DNA of 64,000 nucleotides, from NCBI RefSeq assembly GCF_023920705.1, contig NZ_CP094657.1, positions 2,728,001 through 2,792,000 of the forward strand, written 5' to 3'. The translations under genes and the position numbers were made by a program. Positions 47,376 to 58,028 of the stretch are shown here, piece after piece. Position 1 is the stretch's first letter. Each line of letters opens with the position of its first letter. Under the pieces are notes generated by a model, which was not told the origin of the DNA, did no database searches, and worked only from the letters and a program-made list of their open reading frames with translations. This DNA is from Acinetobacter sp. XS-4. Lineage in GTDB: Bacteria; Pseudomonadota; Gammaproteobacteria; Pseudomonadales; Moraxellaceae.

Positions 47376-49510
47376 GAATTACCCCCTTGCACTTGTTTTT
47401 GTTGGGCTATTGATTGATTAAGGACTTGATCTCTTGGACCATCCATCACGATTTTGCCATCGTTAACCACAATGATACGGTCCACCAGTTCTAAAACAGC
47501 TCGGCGGTGGGTCGCAACAACCAAGGTCCGATGTGCCAGCCATCCTTTTAAATGATCAATCAGTTGTTTCTCTGCCACATCATCAATGGCTGCCGTTGGT
47601 TCATCGAGCAATAAAATATTAGGTTGACGAATCAATAGACGGGCCAATAACAATGCTTGTTTCTGACCACCCGAGAAACCAACACCACCCTCTAAAATCA
47701 GGTGATCTAATCCTTCTTTTTTCTCTTGGACAAAAGGTAATGCACCCGTCACCACTAAAGCCCGAAGAATATCTTCATCCGTTGCAAGTGGTGCACCCAA
47801 AGTCAGGTTTTCACGAATCGTACCGTAGAAAATATGCGCATTCTGGTTGAGTAAACCCATATCACGACGTACATCAGATGGGTCAATTAAAGATAGATCC
47901 AGACCATCTAAATGCACAGCACCTTGAATTGGAACTTGCATGCCTGATAAAAGCTGAAGCAGTGTCGATTTACCTGCACCATTACGCCCCAAAATTGCAA
48001 TTTTTTCACCAGCACGAATTTTTAAATGACGGATTGCCAAACTTGGTTTCGGGTCTTCTTCGCCATATTGGAACAACACATTTTTTAATTCGTAATCGCC
48101 ATTTAAAGCAGCTTTGTGTACCAGATGTGAGCGGTCAGCCTGATCAATCGGACGTTGCATGAGTTCATCTAGGCTTTGCTTTGCAACTTTCGCCTGCTGT
48201 AAACGCCCTAGAACACCAGTAATTTGAGCAATTGGCCCTAGCATTCGTGAAGATAAAATTGAACAGGCCACTAATGCACCTGTCGTCATTTCACCATCCA
48301 TTACCGCAAAACATCCCACCAAAACCACAATCGCATAGGTCAAGCCTTGAAGCATTTGAGTCCATGCCATTAAAGTACCAACAATTTTACGTTGTCTCAT
48401 AGCAATATCAGCTGAAACCTCATTCATGTGGTTCCACTGATTTTGGAAACGAGATTCAGCACGTAATAGCTTGATGTCTTCAATACCCTGCACTGCTTCT
48501 ACAAGAATTGCATTACGAATTGAAGATTCTCTCATGCCTTCTTGTGCGAGTTGAGCTAGCTTTTTCTGTGCCAGAACACCCGGCAAAATCATCAGCGGAA
48601 CAACCAGCAACATCACCCAGAACAACTTCCCGCCAATAATGGCAAAGATCGTGAGAAACAAGAAAAAGAACGGGAAATCGGCAATTGCACTAATGGTGGT
48701 TGAAGTCACCAGTTCACGAACACCTTCGAGCTCACGAATCTGGGAAATAAAACTACCTGTAGACTTTGAACGGTCTTTATTTTTGATTCTTAGGGCATGA
48801 CCAAATACACGGTCAGAAACCCGTAAATCCGCACGTTTACCAATAATATCGGATAAATACACCCGCGATATACGTAAGGTAAATTCGAAAAGTGCCGCAA
48901 TAAGTACACCGCCTGCCAATACCCATAAGGTTGGAACAGACTGTGATGGAACAACGCGGTCATAGACTTGCATTGAGAAAATAATAGTTGCCAGTGCCAA
49001 GACATTGGCAATGAGTGAGGCAAACATAATATCAACGTAGCGCTTCCAGTCCCTGAGTACAATTGACCAGAACCAGCTTGCTTCATACGGTTTGATATAT
49101 TCGTCAATACGTGCATCGGGGATAGAACTCTCAGGACGCAGAATATAGACATTTTTAATTGTCGTCTTTAATACATCTAAGCTTAAATTCTGGGAAAGGC
49201 CATGATCTCCACTCAACTGGATACTGACATTTCCTTGTGTATCTGCTTTATCAATAACACCGACCTGTCCGTCGTTAAACTCGACCATAACAGGCAGGCG
49301 CCACGGGTTCAGCACATCTAAGGAAAACGGTACTTTACGTGAATTTAGTCCAACCTGACGCGTAATGAGCTGTAAAATATCATCAAGGTTTTGATTCTGG
49401 TTCCAGTCAAGTTGTAAACGGATTCTTTCTTCTGAAGGCTCAATTCGATAATGTTTAGCAATCGTTAAGACCGCCTGTAACCAGGGTTGGTAGTTTATTT
49501 TTGTCATCAT
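47372..49510 (-). CDS. Type I secretion ABC transporter, LapB type
   Basis: A 712-residue exporter of the LapB/HlyB group. The first ~120 residues form a C39-like domain with no catalytic cysteine (a docking domain, as in RTX exporters), then six membrane helices (YVDIMFASLIANVLALATII onward) and the ATPase with Walker A LGRNGAGKST, signature FSGGQKQAL, and Walker B ILLLDEPTAAIDD. It should export a large RTX-type protein. It starts with ATGATGA, overlapping the TolC-like gene stop. Confidence 0.94.
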   Translation of the reverse strand: MMTKINYQPWLQAVLTIAKHYRIEPSEERIRLQLDWNQNQNLDDILQLITRQVGLNSRKVPFSLDVLNPWRLPVMVEFNDGQVGVIDKADTQGNVSIQLSGDHGLSQNLSLDVLKTTIKNVYILRPESSIPDARIDEYIKPYEASWFWSIVLRDWKRYVDIMFASLIANVLALATIIFSMQVYDRVVPSQSVPTLWVLAGGVLIAALFEFTLRISRVYLSDIIGKRADLRVSDRVFGHALRIKNKDRSKSTGSFISQIRELEGVRELVTSTTISAIADFPFFFLFLTIFAIIGGKLFWVMLLVVPLMILPGVLAQKKLAQLAQEGMRESSIRNAILVEAVQGIEDIKLLRAESRFQNQWNHMNEVSADIAMRQRKIVGTLMAWTQMLQGLTYAIVVLVGCFAVMDGEMTTGALVACSILSSRMLGPIAQITGVLGRLQQAKVAKQSLDELMQRPIDQADRSHLVHKAALNGDYELKNVLFQYGEEDPKPSLAIRHLKIRAGEKIAILGRNGAGKSTLLQLLSGMQVPIQGAVHLDGLDLSLIDPSDVRRDMGLLNQNAHIFYGTIRENLTLGAPLATDEDILRALVVTGALPFVQEKKEGLDHLILEGGVGFSGGQKQALLLARLLIRQPNILLLDEPTAAIDDVAEKQLIDHLKGWLAHRTLVVATHRRAVLELVDRIIVVNDGKIVMDGPRDQVLNQSIAQQKQVQGGNS

Positions 49511-51039
49511 GGTTGTACTTCGAACCCCTGAATTGAAATATTATTTAAGTCATAAGCTTGGCGGGAACGTCCTGTTGCCGAAATATACTGAACAATACTG
49601 TTGTAGATGTCGTAACGTGCTGACTCGAGTTCTGAGTTGGCACTATGAATGGCCTGTTCTGCATTCAGTAAATCAACCAATGAACGCGTACCAAGTTTGT
49701 ACTGCTCTTGGTAAAGTTCACGTGTACGAACAGTAGTGGCTTGGCGATTTGCTAAAACCAACATTTGACGTTGTTTATTTTCAATTTGCTCTCTACTTGT
49801 TCGAATTTGGTCGAGAACATCCAGATAAACTGAATTGACTTTAGATTTAGCAGCTTCTTCGGCATAGCTTGCCATTTTTACCTGAGAAGAAACGGCCCCA
49901 CCTTGATAAAACTGACTACTTGCTTCAAGCATGACTGAACTATATAGACCGTCATCTTTATCATTGTTTGGGTTTCTTCCATTAATGGCCTGACTCAAGG
50001 AACCTTTAACAGACAAGGTTGGATAACGTGTTAAACGCGTCTGTTCCTTTTGGGCCTTAGCCACTTCAACACTGGCTTGAGCTGCAATCATTTTTGGGAT
50101 GGTATTAAACTCAGGTTCACCATATAAATCAGACTGTTTCACTAAATCGTCTGAAATAATCCAACCTGTTCGCGAGACATCAGCACCCAGTAATGTTCTT
50201 AAATGTTGTTGGTACTGACGTAATAATGATTGCTGTGCAATCAGACCAGACTGAGCAGCTTGTAAATAAGACTGAGCTTGAATTGGGTCAGCCTGACTGC
50301 TAATACCCGCATTTGCACGTAAATTGGCGATTTCCTGAATTCGCTGAATACCTGCAATTTGCTGTTCGGCAATTTTATTTAATTGAAGATAGCGCTGAAT
50401 ATTGACAATCGACTGCGCAACATCAAGTGAAATATCATCAATACTGACCAGCACATTAGCCTGTTCAACCTGAACCTTGGCTTGCTCAACATCTACACCT
50501 GATTTAACTTTGCCAAAATCATAGAGCATTTGAGTCGCATTAAGGGTCAATAACTGCCGACCACGCTCACCACTACTCAAGTCACCTGTGGTAATACCAC
50601 CTGAAAGCTGGGGATAATAACCAGCCCTAGCATAATCAATACCTGCGTTTTGACCAGCTAAAGTAGAAATGGCTTGAGAAATATCAGGATTGCGCTGGAT
50701 TGCGATTTTCACCGCTTCCTGCAAAGTCATTTTCCTTGATGGCAAATTTGAATAAGATGCAGCCGATCTATCATTGAGTTGAACAGTCGGAAACTCCTGA
50801 ACTCTAGAACGATCTAACTTAAAATTACTCAGCTCTTGCATCTTGGCAACTTTAAATTCATCACTACTCTTAGGGGCAAAAAGTTGTGATAAGTTGTCTT
50901 TTAAAGTGTGATATTGCTCACTTGGTTTAGCAGCATATATCACCATAGGTACATGCAATGTAGTTAAAAGCATCAACCCTTTCAGGAAAGCCGGCTTTTT
51001 ACATGTCCTTGTTACTCTTCTCTGGTTATATCCAATCAT
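49507..51039 (-). CDS. TolC-family outer-membrane channel, LapE/AggA type
   Basis: A 510-residue outer-membrane efflux protein with an N-terminal signal (PAFLKGLMLLTTLHVPMVIYA). It shows the duplicated helical barrel of TolC proteins: SLPSRKMTLQEAVKIAIQRN-like opening (residues PSRKMTLQEAVKIAIQRNPD), then the second-half YKLGTRSLVDLLNAEQAIHS. It is the first gene of the type I secretion operon. No RTX substrate gene lies in the window. Confidence 0.92.
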   Translation of the reverse strand: MIGYNQRRVTRTCKKPAFLKGLMLLTTLHVPMVIYAAKPSEQYHTLKDNLSQLFAPKSSDEFKVAKMQELSNFKLDRSRVQEFPTVQLNDRSAASYSNLPSRKMTLQEAVKIAIQRNPDISQAISTLAGQNAGIDYARAGYYPQLSGGITTGDLSSGERGRQLLTLNATQMLYDFGKVKSGVDVEQAKVQVEQANVLVSIDDISLDVAQSIVNIQRYLQLNKIAEQQIAGIQRIQEIANLRANAGISSQADPIQAQSYLQAAQSGLIAQQSLLRQYQQHLRTLLGADVSRTGWIISDDLVKQSDLYGEPEFNTIPKMIAAQASVEVAKAQKEQTRLTRYPTLSVKGSLSQAINGRNPNNDKDDGLYSSVMLEASSQFYQGGAVSSQVKMASYAEEAAKSKVNSVYLDVLDQIRTSREQIENKQRQMLVLANRQATTVRTRELYQEQYKLGTRSLVDLLNAEQAIHSANSELESARYDIYNSIVQYISATGRSRQAYDLNNISIQGFEVQP

Positions 51040-51196
51040 GCTTGTCTTGTTGATCTTGTTTGTTATCGTTTAAAAGCTTTTACATTCTACATATTTTTTT
51101 GCATAAAGAAGCATAATTGCAGGAATAATTCACACATTATATTTTCATCAAATGAATAAGTTAAATTATTGTTTTTAAAAACCAAATACAAAAAAA

Positions 51197-51224
51197 CTAA
51201 AAAGAGGCATTGACCTCTTTTTAG
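51197..51224 (-). terminator. Terminator of the lpt operon
   Basis: CTAAAAAGAGG (51197-51207) pairs with CCTCTTTTTAG (51214-51224) over CATTGA. It lies 23 bases beyond the lptB stop on the minus strand. Confidence 0.85.
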
Positions 51225-51246
51225 ACAAATAGATTAACTCTTTTAT

Positions 51247-51993
51247 TTAAACTGTAAAATCGTCACCTAAGTAGACTTTACGGACTTGCTCGTTATCCAA
51301 AATCTCTTGTGGTGTACCTTCTGCAATTACAGCTCCTTCACTCACAATATATGCACGTTCACAAATTGCGAGAGTTTCACGTACGTTATGGTCAGTAATG
51401 AGCACACCAATACCGCGATCCTTCAGAGTCTGGATAATATCTTTAATATCTCCAACTGAGATTGGGTCAACGCCGGCAAATGGTTCATCAAGCAACATAA
51501 ATTTAGGATCAGCAGCCAATGCACGTGCAATTTCAGCACGGCGGCGTTCACCACCAGACACACTCATTCCCAATGAATCTTTAATATGACTGATTTTAAA
51601 GTCATTTAATAATTCAGTCAGACGTTGCTGGCGCTGTTGCTTATTCAAGTCTTTGCGTGTTTCTAAAATGGACATAATATTTTCAGCAATGGTCAGCTTT
51701 CTAAAAATAGAAGCCTCTTGCGGAAGATATCCAATTCCCTTACGTGCCCGTTCATGCATTGCCAAATCGGACATATCAAGATCATCAAGGTGAATTTCAC
51801 CTTTGTCCATACGCACTAGCCCTACAACCATATAGAAGCTTGTTGTTTTTCCTGCACCGTTAGGGCCAAGTAAACCAACAATCTGTCCACTTTGCATACT
51901 AAAAGATACGTCTTTGACGACCCAACGCTTACTATAGTTTTTTCCTAAGTGCTTAATACACAAAGTTTGGGGTTGTTGAAGAGCTTGTTGCAT
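51247..51993 (-). CDS. lptB: LPS export ATPase LptB
   Basis: A 248-residue ABC ATPase that drives lipopolysaccharide extraction with LptFG. Walker [16 protein letters not shown]-loop [12 protein letters not shown], signature [15 protein letters not shown], Walker [14 protein letters not shown], and the switch His in ITDHNVRE. It ends VYLGDDFTV as expected for LptB. The start overlaps the lptA stop by one base. Confidence 0.97.
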   Translation of the reverse strand: MQQALQQPQTLCIKHLGKNYSKRWVVKDVSFSMQSGQIVGLLGPNGAGKTTSFYMVVGLVRMDKGEIHLDDLDMSDLAMHERARKGIGYLPQEASIFRKLTIAENIMSILETRKDLNKQQRQQRLTELLNDFKISHIKDSLGMSVSGGERRRAEIARALAADPKFMLLDEPFAGVDPISVGDIKDIIQTLKDRGIGVLITDHNVRETLAICERAYIVSEGAVIAEGTPQEILDNEQVRKVYLGDDFTV

Positions 51994-52541
51994 TAGTCAC
52001 GCGCTCCTGGAAAGCTTTTTGAACTTGATGGCGGAATAATAATTTGCACACGATTTGACGATGAACCTTGAGCTTCAACATCACCTTTGTTCATACTATA
52101 TTTCAATGAGTTACCACGAATACTAGAACCATCTTGATATAAATATGCACCACCATTCAATGTAATAATGCCCGTATCTGCATTATAAACAATGGTTTGT
52201 CCCTCACCACGTGCCACGCCTTTATCAGCACTTATTTGTTGCTGAAATTTAGATGGTCGGCCTTTAGCAGTAATGGTTTGGATTTCACGCTTAGAGTTTA
52301 GCGTAGCAACAATCGAATCGGCTTGAAGCTTCATCGTACCTTGCTCAATTACGACATTGCCGGTGTAAGTCGTCAAACCAGTTTTTTCGTTATAAGTTGC
52401 ATGGTCTGCCACGAGTGAAATTTGTTGACTACGGTCAGACGGCAATGCAAAAGTCGAAGCTGATGATAAAGCAACGAATGTAATGACCGCAGCTTGTTTT
52501 AGGAAAGCTGAAGAACGTTTGAAATTAAGACTTAGGTGCAT
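51993..52541 (-). CDS. lptA: LPS transport periplasmic protein LptA
   Basis: A 182-residue periplasmic bridge protein with a signal peptide ([20 protein letters not shown]). The OstA/beta-jellyroll repeats are visible: [39 protein letters not shown] and [20 protein letters not shown]. It carries lipopolysaccharide from LptC to LptD. It overlaps the end of lptC by 17 bases. Confidence 0.95.
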   Translation of the reverse strand: MHLSLNFKRSSAFLKQAAVITFVALSSASTFALPSDRSQQISLVADHATYNEKTGLTTYTGNVVIEQGTMKLQADSIVATLNSKREIQTITAKGRPSKFQQQISADKGVARGEGQTIVYNADTGIITLNGGAYLYQDGSSIRGNSLKYSMNKGDVEAQGSSSNRVQIIIPPSSSKSFPGARD

Positions 52542-53073
52542 ACTTTCCTCGAATATTAAAAAATTCGTACTGACCGTTATTCAAATTAGCTTTTAATCCT
52601 TTGCTGACAAAGTCGGCCTGTGGAGACTGTACAATCACTTGATGATCCGTTTCAATCTCTCTGGTCTTTGGATAACCAGTTAACTCATCGGTCTGAAATT
52701 CAATTTTCCCTTGCGGCGCAAGTTTAGTTGCGACCACATCACCCGATAATATAACTTTACGGTTATCATCATAGCCATTTGCTTGTTTCGCAAAGAACGT
52801 CGCATCAACTTTGCCATCTTTATACATAGAAGCATTAAGTTGATCCAACTTTGATGTTTTTTGTTGCATATCCTGTTCAAGCTGACGAACTTCAGCACGA
52901 ATATACAAATTGCCTTGATCATCAGTTTGAGTCAAATGGACGCCCTGCGCTGAATATGTCATATTCTTCGCAGAACCAATGTCTAGTTTTTTTGCTTTGC
53001 CACTATAGTAGTAATAACCACCACTTATAGCAGCAATAACTACAGCAACAATAGATAAAACTCTGGTATCCAT
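52525..53073 (-). CDS. lptC: LPS export protein LptC
   Basis: A 182-residue protein anchored by one N-terminal helix (VLSIVAVVIAAISGGYYYYS) with a periplasmic jellyroll domain (MTYSAQGVHLTQTDDQGNLY, TDELTGYPKTREIETDHQVI). It receives lipopolysaccharide from LptB2FG and passes it to LptA. Follows kdsC by 37 bases. Confidence 0.92.
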   Translation of the reverse strand: MDTRVLSIVAVVIAAISGGYYYYSGKAKKLDIGSAKNMTYSAQGVHLTQTDDQGNLYIRAEVRQLEQDMQQKTSKLDQLNASMYKDGKVDATFFAKQANGYDDNRKVILSGDVVATKLAPQGKIEFQTDELTGYPKTREIETDHQVIVQSPQADFVSKGLKANLNNGQYEFFNIRGKYAPKS

Positions 53074-53110
53074 GAGCAGGAATAGCCTACCTTTTTAAGT
53101 AATCTTATTA

Positions 53111-53650
53111 TTAATGCGGTACTGCAAGATATTTTTCAAGAAGTTCTTGGTAAATGCCTTTTGCGATCAGTAACATATCACAGACTTCACGTACAGCACC
53201 ACGTCCGCCCATCGACTGGGTAACCAAATGCGCACGGCGACGCACTTCTTCATGACCATTTGGCACAGTGACGCTCATTCCTGCGATTGCGAAAGCAGAT
53301 AAATCAGGCCAGTCATCGCCCATATATAAGCAATCGGAAGGCAAAATATTAAACTGTGCACATGCTTCACGTAGCGCAGAACCTTTGTCTTCACGACCTT
53401 GAAAAACGAGGTCTACGCCCAAATCAGACATTCGCTTTTCAACAATATTACTTTTTCGGCCTGTAATAATGATGACCTTCATGCCTGCTTGCTGCGCAAG
53501 TTTCATACCTAAACCATCACGAATATCGAATGATTTAATCTCATCGCCACTATTGGTCAAAGTTACAAAACCATCACTCAAAATACCATCAACATCCAGA
53601 ACCAATGCCTGTAAGTGACGTGCTTGTTCTAACAATGCATAAGATGCCAT
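53111..53650 (-). CDS. kdsC: KDO 8-phosphate phosphatase KdsC
   Basis: A 179-residue HAD phosphatase that makes KDO for the lipopolysaccharide core. The nucleophile motif is LVLDVDGILSDG, motif II VIIITGRKS, and the third motif YMGDDWPDLSAFAIAG. It lacks a large cap, so it functions as a tetramer as in other KdsC proteins. Three bases separate it from kdsD. Confidence 0.95.
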   Translation of the reverse strand: MASYALLEQARHLQALVLDVDGILSDGFVTLTNSGDEIKSFDIRDGLGMKLAQQAGMKVIIITGRKSNIVEKRMSDLGVDLVFQGREDKGSALREACAQFNILPSDCLYMGDDWPDLSAFAIAGMSVTVPNGHEEVRRRAHLVTQSMGGRGAVREVCDMLLIAKGIYQELLEKYLAVPH

Positions 53651-53653
53651 TGA

Positions 53654-54646
53654 TTAATTTACCCCTGCGTGAATAAGGTCATGCATACTAATTACACCAA
53701 TCACTTTATTTTGGTCATCAACCACAACAAATTGGCTAATTTTTTTCAGGTTAAGCTGCTGTAAAGCTTCTACCGCACGTGCTTCTTGAGAAATAGTTGA
53801 CGGTTTTTTTGTCATTACTTCAGAAACAGGTAAATTCACATCGAAACCTTGCTGTTTATCAATTAAACGGCGCAAGTCACCATCGGTGAAAATACCAAGC
53901 AAATGTTCCTGTTCATCTACAATCGTGGTCAAGCCTAAACGCTTATTAGAAATTTCGTAAAGCACTTGATTCATTGGCGTATCTGGTGAAACTTTTGGCA
54001 ATTCATCGCCTGTATGCATGAGGTGTTTTACATGTAAAAGTAAGCGCTTACCTAATGCTCCAGCAGGATGCGAGCGAGCAAAATCATCTGCAGTAAAACC
54101 ACGCGCTTCGAGTAAAGCAACAGCCAACGCATCACCCAATACTAAAGTTGCTGTTGTGCTTGATGTTGGAGCTAATCCTAGTGGGCATGCTTCATCAGAC
54201 TCACCTAAAGTTAAAGCGATGTCGGCATTTTGAGGCATTGGCCCTTTATCAGTACGGCTAATCGTAATAAGAGGTACACCAAGATGTTTGATGAGTGGCA
54301 TCAACATCATGATTTCATCGCTTTTTCCAGAATTGGAAATTGCAATTAAAACGTCACCGCGAACCAGCATACCCAAATCACCATGTCCAGCTTCGCCCGG
54401 ATGCATAAAGAAAGATGGTGTACCAGTTGAAGCAAAAGTCGCAGCCATTTTACGGCCAATATGCCCTGACTTCCCCATGCCAGTAATCACAACACGGCCT
54501 TTACACTGTAACAATATTTCACAAGCCTGATTAAAACTGTCATTAATTTGTGTTGCTAACACGTCTAGGGCTTGCTGCTCAATACGCAAGGTTGCTAATG
54601 CGCTGCTTTGAAAATCTGTAGGGTTGGGCATACGAGTTTGACTCAA
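53654..54646 (-). CDS. kdsD: Arabinose-5-phosphate isomerase KdsD
   Basis: A 330-residue isomerase making D-arabinose 5-phosphate, the first step of KDO synthesis. The SIS domain shows GKGRVVITGMGKSGHIGRKM-like features (VVITGMGKSGHIGRK), SNSGKSDEIMMLMPLIK and AHPAGALGKRL-type sequence (SHPAGALGKRL), followed by two CBS domains (LYEISNKRLGLTTIVDEQEH and LGIFTDGDLRRLI; SQFVVVDDQNKVIGVISMHD). First gene of the kdsD-kdsC-lptCAB unit, divergent from cysS. Confidence 0.95.
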   Translation of the reverse strand: MSQTRMPNPTDFQSSALATLRIEQQALDVLATQINDSFNQACEILLQCKGRVVITGMGKSGHIGRKMAATFASTGTPSFFMHPGEAGHGDLGMLVRGDVLIAISNSGKSDEIMMLMPLIKHLGVPLITISRTDKGPMPQNADIALTLGESDEACPLGLAPTSSTTATLVLGDALAVALLEARGFTADDFARSHPAGALGKRLLLHVKHLMHTGDELPKVSPDTPMNQVLYEISNKRLGLTTIVDEQEHLLGIFTDGDLRRLIDKQQGFDVNLPVSEVMTKKPSTISQEARAVEALQQLNLKKISQFVVVDDQNKVIGVISMHDLIHAGVN

Positions 54647-54844
54647 AATAATTGATCTGATCTCTTGTGAAGATCGGTGATTTTAATCAAAAGATTTGGG
54701 GGCATTCTAACATAACTCAATCATCTACACGTTTTTAAATGTATAAGATTTCACAAGCTTATAAAATTCTTGCATAAACCTTTGTGAAAAATGATGCATC
54801 AGTTATGATGTAACACTGTTTTTGTTGAGTGTTTGAAAACCCTT

Positions 54845-56266
54845 ATGCAACCGTTTGTTTTATATAACTCTGAGCAACGAAAAAAAGTTGAATTTGTACC
54901 TCGCAAAGAAGGTCACATCGATATGTACGTCTGCGGTATGACCGTTTACGATTACTGTCATATCGGGCATGCTCGAGTTATGGTTGCATTTGACTACATT
55001 ATTCGTTTCTTGCGTAGTCAAGGCTGGAATGTTCGCTATATTCGCAACATTACCGACATTGACGACAAAATTATTAAACGCGCGAATGAAAATGGTGAAA
55101 CCATTCAGCAGCTCACCACGCGTTTCATCGATGCAATGAACGAAGATGCAGCAAATTTAGGCTGTGCTGCACCTGATGAAGCACCTAAAGCGACTGAATA
55201 TATTGATCAGATGCAAAATATGATTGGCAATCTGGTCAATAAAGGCTCTGCTTACCCTGCTGCAAACGGCGATGTTTATTTTGAAGTGACCAAATTTGAG
55301 AAATATGGTCGCCTCTCTGGTCGTAAGCTTGATGATATGCAAGCTGGCGCAAGTGAGCGTGTTGATGTAGAAGTTGAAAAGAAACATCCGTTTGACTTTG
55401 TACTTTGGAAACATGCTAAAGAAAATGAACCTTCATGGGCATCTCCTTGGGGTAATGGCCGTCCAGGTTGGCACATTGAATGTTCTGCAATGTCGACTTG
55501 CTGCTTAGGCAATCACTTTGACATTCATGGTGGTGGCTCAGATTTAATGTTCCCTCACCATGAAAATGAAATTGCGCAAAGTGAAGCTTCAACTGGTGAA
55601 CAATATGTAAACTACTGGATGCATGTTGGCTTTATTAACGTTGATGGTGAAAAGATGTCTAAGTCTTTAGGCAACTTCTTTACTATTCGTGACGTGATGG
55701 AGAAATTCCACCCTGAAGTGATCCGCTACTTTATTGTGTCTTCGCACTATCGTAGTCCTGTGAACTTCTCTGATGTGGCACTTAAAGAAGCAAAAACTTC
55801 TTTAACTCGCTTCTATCACTCATTTAAAGCTTACCAACAAGTATATGGTCAAACGATAACTGAAACGCTTGATCAAAGCTTTGTTGAACGCTTTAACAAT
55901 GCAATGTGTGATGACTTCAACACAGCCGAAGCAATGGCGGTATTGTTCGAACTGAACAAAGAATTGAACCGTGCTGTAAAAGAAGAGCAAGCTGACCAAG
56001 CGACTGTGCTTTATTCGACATTACGTCACCTCACCAATATTTTAGGTTTGGTACAACACAATGTAGATGATTTCTTAAAATCAGATATTGGACAAGAAGC
56101 GCTTACTTTGTCTGATGCTGAAATTGAAGATTTTATTCAACAACGTGTAGATGCGAAAAAAGCAAAAGACTTTGCTAAAGCAGATGGTATTCGCCAGTCT
56201 TTGCTCGACCAAGGCGTTGTATTAGAAGACACTCGCCAAGGTACAGTTTGGCGTCGTGCTGATTAA
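54845..56266 (+). CDS. cysS: Cysteinyl-tRNA synthetase CysS
   Basis: A full-length, 473-residue class I synthetase charging tRNA-Cys. The zinc cysteine is in [20 protein letters not shown] with the HIGH motif, other zinc ligands are in [10 protein letters not shown] and [11 protein letters not shown], and the KMSKS loop is [13 protein letters not shown]-terminal DALR-like helical domain follows. The ATG at 54845 gives the normal MQPFVLYNS start; the frame is open from a TTG 12 bases earlier. Confidence 0.97.
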   Translation: MQPFVLYNSEQRKKVEFVPRKEGHIDMYVCGMTVYDYCHIGHARVMVAFDYIIRFLRSQGWNVRYIRNITDIDDKIIKRANENGETIQQLTTRFIDAMNEDAANLGCAAPDEAPKATEYIDQMQNMIGNLVNKGSAYPAANGDVYFEVTKFEKYGRLSGRKLDDMQAGASERVDVEVEKKHPFDFVLWKHAKENEPSWASPWGNGRPGWHIECSAMSTCCLGNHFDIHGGGSDLMFPHHENEIAQSEASTGEQYVNYWMHVGFINVDGEKMSKSLGNFFTIRDVMEKFHPEVIRYFIVSSHYRSPVNFSDVALKEAKTSLTRFYHSFKAYQQVYGQTITETLDQSFVERFNNAMCDDFNTAEAMAVLFELNKELNRAVKEEQADQATVLYSTLRHLTNILGLVQHNVDDFLKSDIGQEALTLSDAEIEDFIQQRVDAKKAKDFAKADGIRQSLLDQGVVLEDTRQGTVWRRAD

Positions 56267-56290
56267 ATGTTCAATTAAATCACAAGAGTG

Positions 56291-56318
56291 TTGACACTTT
56301 AGTGAAACACTCTATAAT
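56291..56318 (+). promoter_or_regulatory. Consensus sigma-70 promoter of tRNA-Gly
   Basis: TTGACA at 56291-56296 and TATAAT at 56313-56318, 16 bases apart, both perfect matches. The tRNA begins 12 bases after the -10 box. Confidence 0.9.
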
Positions 56319-56329
56319 GTGCTCACATT

Positions 56330-56405
<76 letters not shown>

Positions 56406-56413
56406 AAATTTAA

Positions 56414-56448
56414 AAACCACTTAATTCGAAAGAATTAGGTGGTTTTTT
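56414..56448 (+). terminator. Intrinsic terminator of the tRNA-Gly transcript
   Basis: AAACCACTTAATTC, loop GAAA, then GAATTAGGTGGTTTTTT with one G-T pair. Starts nine bases after the tRNA. Confidence 0.88.
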
Positions 56449-56949
56449 ATTGTCTATTGATTAGTTTTGACTAGTCAAAATCATATAAGAGAAACGCTTT
56501 ATATTCTGCTGCAACACTGCCCTCTTTGGTGGCTAAATTTCATCTATCAATCTTAGGATGAAATGAGTCTTATATAATTTATTAGTAGACTAAAATATGG
56601 GACTAAGGCGGAGTCCACCCCAATTGTACTAACTTTAAAGATGACAAAATAATTATAGTTTAAATATTATTTAATAATTGATGTTTTCAGAACCCAAACC
56701 AAATGTTAAAGTATCTAAAACCTGACTTTCAAATAAGTGATTTAAAACAGGTAATTTGGTTATCGTTGTAGGCGGCAAGAAAAACGAAAGTAATTTCCAA
56801 GAAATTGAATGTAAAAAGCAACGGGATGTTTTTAGAACCCTTGAACCCTAAATGGCACGAGAAAATTATTGAGCTTCGAAAAGAATGTAAATTGACTGGA
56901 AAAGTTGTTGGTTTGTATCTTGATATATAAAATCTAGACGGTAAGAATA
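56449..56949. other. Region between tRNA-Gly and the nuclease/SMC cassette, 500 bp
   Basis: No intact gene. TTTTGACTAGTCAAAA (56465-56480) is a perfect 16-bp palindrome. ATTTCATC (56537-56544) and GATGAAAT (56557-56564) form a small hairpin. Several short frames around 56700-56930 have protein-like composition (for example 56826-56930, starting MFLEPLNPKWHEKIIELRKE) and may be remnants of a lost gene, possibly an integrase; that is a guess. Confidence 0.4.
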
Positions 56950-58026
56950 ATGACAGATGATATTAATAATCCTTTATTTCAACAACAGCGTGAAAAATCT
57001 GGTTCACAAACATTTAATAAATATAGATATCAATATCATTGGGCTTTATTACATGCTTTAGAGAAATATTCTTTAAATTTAGATCATGCTGTATTCGTAG
57101 AATTACATGAAGATGTAATATCTGTAGATTCTATTTCCAAAAAACCTTTAGAATTTGACTATTTTCAAATTAAATGCCTAACTGAAAAAAAATTATCTAT
57201 ACATAAAATTGCAGTTGCAAAGACTAATGGAGAAACAATATTTGGAAAAATTTTATCGAATTATAAAAACAATTCGTTAAGGCCAAACATCAAAAGTCTT
57301 AATTTAGTTTCACAATTTGGATTTAGCTTGAATCTAGTTGATCCAAAAAAGAAACTAGATAAAATTAAAATTAATGATCTAATTGCTTCAGAAAAGGAAA
57401 TATTAGAAAATTGTATTAAAGATTTGAATTTAGACTCTTCTCCCTCTGATATCTCTTTTATTACGCCAGCATTACAAGAAAACAATCAAGACAGTCAAGT
57501 AATTGGTGAAATATCAACTACGATAAACAAATTATATCCAAATAAAAATTTCAACCCTTGTTCTATTTACAACATTTTAATTAATAATTTATATAATAAA
57601 GGATGTGATACGGTAGACTATAAAAACTGGCAAGAAGCTTTAAATAAAAAAAGTATTACTTCAAATGAAATTAAAAAAGTAGTACATACTTTCATCGAAG
57701 ATCCTTTACATGAAAATATTTTAAATGACTCTAAATCTATAATTAATGATTTAAAATTTAGCAGTCTGAAAAAAATAAAGATTCGCAATTATTTCAATAA
57801 CTTAATTATAGACTTATATAATCCAACCTCGTACCATATTGAAGTAGAGAATATAATAAAGCCTATGGTCGCTCATTTGATTGAAACTGGAGTAGATGAT
57901 ATAGAGGCTATTATAGAGGAAATAAAGATTCAAGTTTCCAATCATCCTAGGAAAGAGTTACTAGATGTTGAAGATGAGCTTATCGCACATATAATTCTAT
58001 ATATACTTCAAATCATAGGAATCTAA
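56950..58026 (+). CDS. DUF4297/Cap4-like nuclease, LmuA-type effector
   Basis: A 358-residue protein. The N-terminal domain matches DUF4297/Cap4-type nucleases: SGSQTFNKYRYQYHWALLHA at residues 17-36, the acidic stretch FVELHEDVISVD (49-60) and FDYFQIK (69-75), together a PD-(D/E)XK-like site with Lys75. The C-terminal half is helical, like the C-terminal domains of ABC-three-component effectors. It is probably the toxic DNA-cutting effector of an anti-phage system, held by the SMC-like partner encoded 54 bases downstream. Very AT-rich codon use, unlike the neighbouring cysS. No signal peptide. Confidence 0.75.
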   Translation: MTDDINNPLFQQQREKSGSQTFNKYRYQYHWALLHALEKYSLNLDHAVFVELHEDVISVDSISKKPLEFDYFQIKCLTEKKLSIHKIAVAKTNGETIFGKILSNYKNNSLRPNIKSLNLVSQFGFSLNLVDPKKKLDKIKINDLIASEKEILENCIKDLNLDSSPSDISFITPALQENNQDSQVIGEISTTINKLYPNKNFNPCSIYNILINNLYNKGCDTVDYKNWQEALNKKSITSNEIKKVVHTFIEDPLHENILNDSKSIINDLKFSSLKKIKIRNYFNNLIIDLYNPTSYHIEVENIIKPMVAHLIETGVDDIEAIIEEIKIQVSNHPRKELLDVEDELIAHIILYILQIIGI

Positions 58027-58028
58027 TT

